Assembly: GCA_900110005.1 (NCBI GenBank)
Contig: FOCC01000002.1
Location: forward strand, 62,001 to 126,000
Reading direction: 5' to 3'
Source of the DNA: Ligilactobacillus sp. WC1T17
GTDB taxonomy: Bacteria > Bacillota > Bacilli > Lactobacillales > Lactobacillaceae
Length of the DNA: 64,000 nucleotides
The notes below the pieces were generated by a model, which saw nothing but the letters and a program-made list of their open reading frames with translations, made no database searches and was not told where the DNA came from. The position numbers were made by a program, and so were the translations under genes. Positions 57,675 to 64,000 of the stretch are shown here, piece by piece (the stretch's first letter is position 1; every line of letters starts with the position of its first letter).

Positions 57675-58598
57675 ATGAAACAAGGCACGACAATTATTAC
57701 ACTCGATAATGGCTATCACTTATGGACCAATACCCAAGGACAAGGTACTATTCATTTACTTTGCCTCCATGGCGGCCCTGGCGGCAACCATGAATATTGG
57801 GAAGACACCGCTGAACAGCTGAAAAAGCAAGGCTTGGATGTTCAAGTCCACATGTATGATCAATTAGGCTCTCTTTATTCTGATCAGCCTAATTACGACG
57901 ATCCTGAAATTGCTGCTAAGTACTTAACCTATGATTACTTCTTAGATGAAGTCGAAGAAGTGCGGCAAAAACTTGGCCTTGAAAACTTCTATTTGATTGG
58001 TCAAAGCTGGGGCGGCGCTTTAGTGCAAATGTATGCCCACAAATATGGGCAACATTTAAAGGGCGCTATCATTTCTTCGATGGTAGATGAAATCGATGAA
58101 TACGTAGCTAACATCAATCGTTTGCGCGAAGAAACCCTTCCTAAAGAAGCCGTTGATTTCATGCTTACTTGTGAAGCTAACAATGATTATGCCAACCCTA
58201 AATACCAAGAATACGTCCAGATTATGAACGAAAACTTTATTGACCGCAAGCAGCCTTCCAAGCTGTATCATTTGAAAGATCTTGGCGGCACCAAAGTTTA
58301 CAATACTTTCCAAGGTGATAATGAATTTGTTATCAAAGGCAAGCTTGATTCTTGGCATTTTAGAGATAAACTCAAAGATATCACCGTGCCTACCCTGTTG
58401 ACTTTTGGCGAACACGAATCCATGCCTTTGCCTTCAGCTCATACTATGAATAAATTATTGCCAAATTCACGTTTAGTAACCACGCCAGATGGTGGACACC
58501 ACCACATGGTTGATAACCCTGACGTTTACTACAAACACTTAGCTGATTTTATCCGCGATGTTGAAGCCGGCACTTTTACTAACGAAGTCGAAGCTTAA
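57675..58598 (+). CDS. pip: Proline iminopeptidase
   Basis: 307 residues from ATG at 57675 (GAAAGGA ten bases upstream). Alpha/beta-hydrolase: oxyanion motif LHGGPGGNHEYW, nucleophile elbow GQSWGGALVQMYAHKYG, and the C-terminal His in PDGGHHHM. It releases N-terminal proline from peptides, part of casein or plant-peptide use in lactic acid bacteria. Alternative: a related prolyl or leucyl aminopeptidase of the same family. Confidence 0.92.
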   Translation: MKQGTTIITLDNGYHLWTNTQGQGTIHLLCLHGGPGGNHEYWEDTAEQLKKQGLDVQVHMYDQLGSLYSDQPNYDDPEIAAKYLTYDYFLDEVEEVRQKLGLENFYLIGQSWGGALVQMYAHKYGQHLKGAIISSMVDEIDEYVANINRLREETLPKEAVDFMLTCEANNDYANPKYQEYVQIMNENFIDRKQPSKLYHLKDLGGTKVYNTFQGDNEFVIKGKLDSWHFRDKLKDITVPTLLTFGEHESMPLPSAHTMNKLLPNSRLVTTPDGGHHHMVDNPDVYYKHLADFIRDVEAGTFTNEVEA

Positions 58599-58601
58599 TT
58601 A

Positions 58602-58639
58602 AAAAGGCGCAAACACTTTAATTGGTGTTTGCGCCTTTT
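58602..58639. terminator. Bidirectional terminator between pip and hicD
   Basis: Perfect 15-bp stem AAAAGGCGCAAACAC/GTGTTTGCGCCTTTT with an 8-base loop. Confidence 0.93.
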
Positions 58640-58646
58640 ATTTATG

Positions 58647-59570
58647 TTATTTACTGAATTGAGCAAATTTTTCTTTGATTGCTTGTGCTGAAGCTTGTAA
58701 TTTAGCTTGTTCTTCAGCAGTTAAATCAAGTTTAACGGTTTGAGCAATTCCTTGTCGGCCAACAATAGCAGGATAAGACAAGTAGCAACCATATTCTTCA
58801 CTGTAATGTGAAACCGGCAATTCGGTCATCGCATCTGACATAATCGTATTGGCTAAGCGAACGGCTGCTGTAGCAATCCCATAGCTGGTATATTTCTTAC
58901 CGGCAAAAACTGCAAAGCCACCCATTCTAGCTTCTTCATTTAAGGCTTCTAAGTCTAAGTTCTTTTCCTTAGCAATTTCCGTAATTGGACGTCCCAAAGC
59001 CCGAACCGTCGACCAAGCTGTAAATTGCGAATTACCATGTTCGCCCAAGTTGTAGCCCGACACTGAACGCGGATCAATGTTCAGCTTTTGCGCAACCGCC
59101 CTTCTCATCCGAGCTGAATCAAGCAAAGTCCCTGTCCCGATAACTTGTGCTTTAGGTAAACCCGTAACTTCTTGATAAATAGAAGTAATCACATCCACCG
59201 GATTGGTTACCACAATCAATTTGCCTTTAAAGCCTGATTCCTTAATGCTGGTAGCAACAGCTACTGTACTCTTGCTAGTGAAAGGCAGTTCCGCAAACCG
59301 ATCTTTATTAGGACGGTCTTGCAAAGCAATATTGCCGACAGTTGAAATAACTACTTCGGCATCCTTTAACTCTGCGTAATCATTAACCTTGATTTTGGTG
59401 GCATAAGGCAGGTTAGCCATTGCATCTTCAAAATCCAAAGCATCAGCTTTTGATTTTGCTTCATTGTTGTCAATCAAAACCAATTCATCAGCAAAGCCGC
59501 AAGCAACAATATAATGGGCGGCAGCTGCCCCAACATTACCCATACCAATAATTCCTATTTTACGTGCCAA
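58647..59570 (-). CDS. hicD: L-2-hydroxyisocaproate dehydrogenase (L-LDH family)
   Basis: 307 residues. NAD motif [27 protein letters not shown], catalytic His in LGEHGNSQF, with Arg motifs DSARMRRA and [13 protein letters not shown] (a long substrate loop, unlike true L-LDH). It closely resembles the Weissella L-HicDH I remember. It reduces branched 2-oxo acids such as 2-oxoisocaproate and re-oxidises NADH in amino-acid breakdown. The start is TTG at 59570, preceded by AAGGTGAG. Confidence 0.9.
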   Translation of the reverse strand: MARKIGIIGMGNVGAAAAHYIVACGFADELVLIDNNEAKSKADALDFEDAMANLPYATKIKVNDYAELKDAEVVISTVGNIALQDRPNKDRFAELPFTSKSTVAVATSIKESGFKGKLIVVTNPVDVITSIYQEVTGLPKAQVIGTGTLLDSARMRRAVAQKLNIDPRSVSGYNLGEHGNSQFTAWSTVRALGRPITEIAKEKNLDLEALNEEARMGGFAVFAGKKYTSYGIATAAVRLANTIMSDAMTELPVSHYSEEYGCYLSYPAIVGRQGIAQTVKLDLTAEEQAKLQASAQAIKEKFAQFSK

Positions 59571-59634
59571 ATTATCTCACCTTCCAAAAAATATCTTCTT
59601 TTTTATGATATACTTCTTTGCTATAACAAACAAG

Positions 59635-61215
59635 CTAATCTTCCATTTTACTGGTCATCTTAATTAAGATAGACTCTGACAAAAGTAAGTCATCATAAAG
59701 CTGATAAACATAACTTTGCATATGTTCAACTTGAGACATTTCATCTAAAAACTCTTTTTCAACTTCAAATACATGCAGCAAAGCGCGCATATGCAATTCT
59801 TTTTGTTCCGGTGTAATATCCGGATAACGGGCTGAAACTAATAGAACCCGCCAAAAAGATTTTAAATCGTTGGTATTATTTTGATCACGCAAATCATATA
59901 ACACCCGGTATTTGACTTGAGGCGGCAAATACATCTGTTCAACCTCTTTAACCCCTCTTTTATTCATTTCATTGCGCAAAAACAGCATCTTTTGCTTGAT
60001 TTCTTTTTGGTTTAATCCCCGTTCAAGGATAAAAGGAAAGACGACCGTAGGCACGAGCATACTGAGTAAAACGTACACTGTTTCAGCCAGCACTAGCAGG
60101 GAAAAATTATAGCTGCCGATACTTTTTTCTGAAATTGAAAAGACTAAAGCCAAAGTAACCGCCCCGTGAACACCGCCTAAAGCAAAAGCCAAACTGTCTT
60201 TAGCTGAATTGCGCTCTATTCTAAAGAACAGATACCGGCACATGCAGGTCAACAGATACATCAAACAGCCGCCAGCCAGCCACAGGTATGAGCCCTTCAT
60301 TAAGAAAGGTGCCGTATGCGGATTAAAAATCCTAACCAGCGTTACCCCTAAAATAACAAAAACCATATTATTTAAAATTTCCTGAATCATATCCATCAGC
60401 CTTAAACCATCATGAAATTGGCTGGGATTAACAAACCTGCTTCTGATGCTTTCGCTATTTTGCAATAAACCAACACACACGACCGCAATAATCCCTGAAA
60501 CATGAATTTTCTCGGCAATTCCATAAATGATGAAAGGCGTAATTAAAAATAAAATATTTTGTGCTGCCGCACTGCTATACCGCACATTACGCGCTAAACC
60601 TTGCCGAAAACTAATGACTACCACTGCTGAAAACATTCCAAAAACAATCCCGCCGACTAAAGCAAAGACTAACTCTTGCAAGGACTTGCTATAATTAATT
60701 TTCCCTTGAACAAACCACAAAAGCATCGTATCCATAAGTACTAAACCCGTAGCATCGTTAAATAAAGATTCCATTTTCAAGGCTTTATCCACCTTAAAAG
60801 GCATAATCAAACCTTCACGCACTGATTCGCCGGCTGTGGCATCCGTCGGCGTCGCACACGCAGCCAGCAAAAAGGCTAATGGCAGCGTTACTTTTAGCAC
60901 CATACTGGTGATAAAACCTGTTATAACTGCTGTTATAACTACTAAAACAATAGCCACCAAAATAATAGCCTTCAGATTGTCCCTCACATTACGCAGCCGT
61001 GTTGTCTGACCTTCCAGGTAAAGTAACGGCGCCACAATACCAATCATAAACAACTCGGTTTCAAAACTTTCAATTTTGCTATTAAAAAAAGGTATTAAAG
61101 CTAGGCCAACACCTAAAAGCAGACTAATATAATTAATCGAAATTTTAGCTAAATAATTTGAAATAATGCTGCTGATGCAGGCTGTTAATAATAAAATAGT
61201 CGTCGATAAAAGCAT
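59635..61215 (-). CDS. Na+/H+ antiporter, CPA1/NhaP type
   Basis: 526 residues with about 12 membrane helices in the first 400, including the CPA1 ion-site region AACATPTDATAGESV and FNDATGLVLMDTM, and a cytosolic C-terminal domain of about 130 residues. It probably supports pH and sodium homeostasis. GGAAGGAGG precedes ATG. Confidence 0.9.
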   Translation of the reverse strand: MLLSTTILLLTACISSIISNYLAKISINYISLLLGVGLALIPFFNSKIESFETELFMIGIVAPLLYLEGQTTRLRNVRDNLKAIILVAIVLVVITAVITGFITSMVLKVTLPLAFLLAACATPTDATAGESVREGLIMPFKVDKALKMESLFNDATGLVLMDTMLLWFVQGKINYSKSLQELVFALVGGIVFGMFSAVVVISFRQGLARNVRYSSAAAQNILFLITPFIIYGIAEKIHVSGIIAVVCVGLLQNSESIRSRFVNPSQFHDGLRLMDMIQEILNNMVFVILGVTLVRIFNPHTAPFLMKGSYLWLAGGCLMYLLTCMCRYLFFRIERNSAKDSLAFALGGVHGAVTLALVFSISEKSIGSYNFSLLVLAETVYVLLSMLVPTVVFPFILERGLNQKEIKQKMLFLRNEMNKRGVKEVEQMYLPPQVKYRVLYDLRDQNNTNDLKSFWRVLLVSARYPDITPEQKELHMRALLHVFEVEKEFLDEMSQVEHMQSYVYQLYDDLLLSESILIKMTSKMED

Positions 61216-61261
61216 TTATTTCCTCCTTCCCAAAGCACCTTAATATTCAGTGCTTTGTGAA

Positions 61262-62350
61262 TTATTTAGTTAAATAACCCAATTTAACCAGCAGTTCAGC
61301 GCATTCAATGGCACCACCAGCAGCTCCACGGGCCGTATTGTGTGACAGGCCGATAAATTTCCAATCAAATAATTTATCCGGTCTTAACCGTCCAATTGAA
61401 ACACCCATCCCTTTTTCATAAGCAACATCAAGCCTTACTTGGGGACGATCATCTTCAGTTAAATATTGAATAAAATGCTTTGGCGCACTCGGTAAATCAG
61501 TTAAATCAACGGGTCCTTGATAATTAATTAAAGCTTCAACCAATGCTTCTTTGGTTGGCTTTTGCTTAAAGTTAATAAAGCAAGCGGCAGTATGTCCGTA
61601 TAACACCGGCACCCGCAAACATTGCGTCGTAATCAAAGGACTAGTCGCCGGCTTAATACTTTGCTCTTTTTCATCGAGATAGCCCAAAATTTTTAAGGGT
61701 TCTGTTTCTGATTTTTCCTCTTCACCGGCAATATAAGGAATAATGTTTCCTTGCATCTCAGGCCATTCCTTAAAAGTTTTACCTGCACCGGAGATAGCCT
61801 GGTAGGTCGTCGCTACAACCTGGGTTGGTTCAAATTGCTGCCAAGCAGCTAACGCCGGAGTATAACTTTGAATGGAACAATTAGGCTTAACGGCAATAAA
61901 ACCTTTTTTGACATGCAAATGCTTCCTTTGACAGTCAATTATTTTAGCATGCTGTGGATTAATTTCAGGAATAATCATGGGCACATCATTTGTCCAACGG
62001 TGGGCACTATTATTTGAAATCACCGGAATATCGTGCTTAGCATAGGCTAATTCGAGTTTTTGAACGTCTTCTTTAGCCATATTAACTGCCGAAAAAACAA
62101 AATCAACTTCTTTTGCCACAGCTTCAACATCACTGGCATCTAAAACTGGCAGCTGGCCAATGGCTTCATCCAGCCTAGCCTCCATTCGCCACCGGTTAGC
62201 AACCGCTTCGCGATAACTTTGCCCCGCACTTTTAGGACTGGCTGCCACGCATGTAACCTCAAAAAAAGGATGATTAGCTAATAAGGAAACATATCTTTGC
62301 CCTACCATGCCTGTCGCTCCAAGTACACCAACACGTAATTTTTGCTTCAT
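61262..62350 (-). CDS. asd: Aspartate-semialdehyde dehydrogenase, archaeal/fungal type
   Basis: 362 residues. NADP motif LGATGMVGQRYVSLL, catalytic Cys in VKPNCSIQSYTPAL, and the late active-site region with LRVPVLYGHTAACFI. The sequence style (GATGMVGQRYVSLLANHPFFEV) is that of the archaeal/fungal branch and not the usual bacterial Asd. It reduces aspartyl phosphate to the semialdehyde on the way to lysine, threonine and methionine. GGGGAGG precedes ATG. Confidence 0.9.
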   Translation of the reverse strand: MKQKLRVGVLGATGMVGQRYVSLLANHPFFEVTCVAASPKSAGQSYREAVANRWRMEARLDEAIGQLPVLDASDVEAVAKEVDFVFSAVNMAKEDVQKLELAYAKHDIPVISNNSAHRWTNDVPMIIPEINPQHAKIIDCQRKHLHVKKGFIAVKPNCSIQSYTPALAAWQQFEPTQVVATTYQAISGAGKTFKEWPEMQGNIIPYIAGEEEKSETEPLKILGYLDEKEQSIKPATSPLITTQCLRVPVLYGHTAACFINFKQKPTKEALVEALINYQGPVDLTDLPSAPKHFIQYLTEDDRPQVRLDVAYEKGMGVSIGRLRPDKLFDWKFIGLSHNTARGAAGGAIECAELLVKLGYLTK

Positions 62351-62410
62351 TACTTTTTCCTCCCCAAAATTATTGTCCTTATAATAGCCGCGTATATTTT
62401 TAGCTGTAAG

Positions 62411-63592
62411 CTAAGCTTGCGCATCTTGTTTAAATTGTTTAATACCACGTTCCAATCGTTTTAACCCATCTTGGATGAGCGCATTTGGACAAGCAATATT
62501 CATCCGTAAAAAATCTTGGCCATTGCCGCCATAAACAGTGCCATTTGATAAATAAAGACCTGTTTCTTGCCGGATAAAGGCAGCCAGTTTTTTAGAATCA
62601 TGGGTCAAATCACCGGTGTAGATCCACAGCAGGTAAGTTGCTTGAGAATCGAGCAATTTAACTTCAGGGATCTTTTTAGCCAAATAAGCGGCCACATCCG
62701 CCTTATTTTTAGCTAATTGCTGCTGCAAGGCTTTTAGCCAAGGATGGCCTTTAGTATAGGCTGCAATCGAGGCCGGCAAAGCCAACAAATTAGGCTCCGC
62801 TAATTCTTCACTATTTAAGCCGCGAGATACCTGTGCTCTTAGATTGGCATCCGGCACAATGACAGTCGCTGCATGCAAAGCAGCCACGTTGAAGGCTTTG
62901 CTTGGTGAAATCAAAACTTCGGCTGTTGTCAAAAACTTAGGATCCAAACTGAGTAATGAATTATAGGTAAAACCAGGATAAGTTATTTCACCATGAATTT
63001 CGTCACTAACTAACTTCACTTGGTATTTTTGGCATAGTTGTGCCAATTTTTCTAATTCATCCTTGGTCCAAATACGGCCTAAGGGGTTGTGCGGATTGCA
63101 TAAAATCATCATATTAGTTAAAGGATCCGCTAATTTAGCTTCTAAATCCGTCCAATCAACGTGATACATCAACTTTTCCTGGTCAAAAACAAGGTCGCTT
63201 GAAACAACATGGCGCCCGCTATTAACAATAGAATTATAAAAAATATTATAGACTGGCGCCTGCACTAAAACATTATCACCAATTGATGTCAGCCGCCGCA
63301 CAGCCGAAGAAAGTGCAGGAACAACCCCAGTTGCAAACAGCATCCATTCAGCCTTGAGATTTACTTGATGATACTTTTGATACCAAGCAATAATGGCTTC
63401 AAAATAATCTGCTCTAGGTTCCTCATAGCCAAAAACGCCCAAATCCACTTTGGCTTGCATCGCAGCTATAATTTCAGGGGCTGTTTTAAAGTCCATATCA
63501 GCAACCCACATTGGCAGTTCGCCATCTTTAACGTCCCATTTAACTGATGTTGAGTGTCTACGGTCAATAATACTTTCAAAATCATAAGTCAT
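62411..63592 (-). CDS. patB: MalY/PatB-family PLP-dependent aminotransferase / cystathionine beta-lyase
   Basis: 393 residues. Fold type I with PLP lysine in ISPSKAFNVAALHAA, the Asn/Pro motif CNPHNPLGRIW, and DEIH for the PLP Asp. The opening RRHSTSVKWDV...MWVADMDF is diagnostic of the MalY/PatB C-S lyase group. It may cleave cystathionine or cysteine conjugates and form sulfur aroma compounds. GAGGAATTAAC precedes ATG. Confidence 0.9.
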   Translation of the reverse strand: MTYDFESIIDRRHSTSVKWDVKDGELPMWVADMDFKTAPEIIAAMQAKVDLGVFGYEEPRADYFEAIIAWYQKYHQVNLKAEWMLFATGVVPALSSAVRRLTSIGDNVLVQAPVYNIFYNSIVNSGRHVVSSDLVFDQEKLMYHVDWTDLEAKLADPLTNMMILCNPHNPLGRIWTKDELEKLAQLCQKYQVKLVSDEIHGEITYPGFTYNSLLSLDPKFLTTAEVLISPSKAFNVAALHAATVIVPDANLRAQVSRGLNSEELAEPNLLALPASIAAYTKGHPWLKALQQQLAKNKADVAAYLAKKIPEVKLLDSQATYLLWIYTGDLTHDSKKLAAFIRQETGLYLSNGTVYGGNGQDFLRMNIACPNALIQDGLKRLERGIKQFKQDAQA

Positions 63593-64000
63593 GTTAATTC
63601 CTCGCTTTCGGCGTGCAAATACTCATTCTTTATTATAACTAATATGCGAATAAAAATTAAAAATAAATGCTCGCCAAATCAGCCCAGTCTATAAACCGTT
63701 TTCATATAGACTTTATTCGCTTTTATACAACTTTCTTAGTAATATTATCCATAAATAATACCAAAATTTCCTTTTTTAGTATTTTTTTATTATCAAATCT
63801 TTCATATGTTTCTTACGCATTCATGTCATTTTAAAAAATATTCCTTAATTATCCGACTATTATTAAAAAACACCTTAACAAATAGCTTAATAAAGTCTTA
63901 AGAAGTTCTTTGCAACCCAAGGCGGTGTTGATAAGCTTAAGGAATTATCGCAAATCATTAATCAATTGCATCAAAATGTTTCCTCCATGAATGAAGAAAC
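63593..64000. other. AT-rich intergenic region with a hairpin, then a possible partial gene at the edge
   Basis: No complete gene. A perfect 8-bp inverted repeat AGTCTATA/TATAGACT lies at 63686-63712. From about 63892 a plus-strand frame reads FFATQGGVDKLKELSQII and NQLHQNVSSMNEE to the window end, but it has TAA TAA just upstream and no good start, so it is either a truncated or broken gene or begins at a later codon. Not enough sequence to name it. Confidence 0.4.

Noticed and set aside
63940-63990. Minus-strand mini-ORF after GGAGGAAAC at the right edge
   Set aside because: Only eight codons with a distant Shine-Dalgarno; no sign of function.

Overview
This window is chromosomal DNA from a low-GC Gram-positive bacterium, most likely a lactic acid bacterium of the family Lactobacillaceae. 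The evidence is a mevalonate-pathway HMG-CoA synthase, the DnaB/DnaI loader pair, an L-2-hydroxyisocaproate-type dehydrogenase, a proline iminopeptidase, T-box control of thrS, and gene orders shared with Bacillus and Lactobacillus. I recognise no rRNA or tRNA gene, CRISPR array, integrase or intact insertion sequence. Many genes start with TTG behind a strong Shine-Dalgarno.

Layout. 1-9.1 kb: a partial Nif3-like gene, trmK, lepA (behind an unusual, apparently switch-like leader), an unrecognised three-gene operon, mvaS, and divergent acyP and yidC. 9.1-14 kb: apt, recJ, a LapA-like gene, an SDR gene and rnz. 14-20.8 kb: an SGNH-acyltransferase, obg, uvrC, a 42-residue small protein, a MazG-like gene and ysxC. 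20.8-27.2 kb: the conserved Firmicutes cluster yqeG-yqeH-yhbY-nadD-yqeK-rsfS-yqeM-tmcAL-yceD-rpmF (all minus strand). 27.3-31.1 kb: infC-rpmI-rplT, with an ATA start for infC and an attenuator of the L20-leader type, then thrS with a T-box. 31-38 kb: dnaB-dnaI, nrdR, coaE, mutM and polA (replication and repair). 38-41 kb: a BI-1 membrane protein, a MaoC-like protein and an MFS exporter. 40.5-47 kb: the murC-sftA-ytpR-ytpP-trmB-ytmP block. 47-51 kb: ecsB-ecsA divergent from hit-(YtxH-like)-prsA. 51-54.5 kb: a HAD hydrolase, a membrane protein and a LacI-family regulator.

54.6-57.6 kb is the accessory island: a decayed prophage fragment on the minus strand, keeping the order minor head protein (MuF/SPP1 gp7 type), small genes, YjcQ-like gene, scaffold start. 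The minor head protein carries a C-terminal zincin-like (HEIGH) domain, typical of MuF-type polymorphic toxins. It is followed by a small acidic gene (candidate immunity), an orphan copy of the toxin C-terminus, and a second, paralogous small acidic gene: a toxin/immunity cassette array. The head gene is broken by a 5-bp tandem duplication and the YjcQ gene by a 1-bp loss. Next to it, at 57.35-57.56 kb, is what looks like a complete, very small type I toxin-antitoxin locus: a 19-residue hydrophobic peptide whose Shine-Dalgarno is buried in a 16-bp stem at the predicted mRNA 5' end, with a convincing opposing promoter inside the ORF.

57.6-64 kb returns to ordinary metabolism: pip, hicD, a Na+/H+ antiporter, asd of the archaeal/fungal type, and a MalY/PatB aminotransferase. 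The last 400 bp are AT-rich and end in a possible partial gene.
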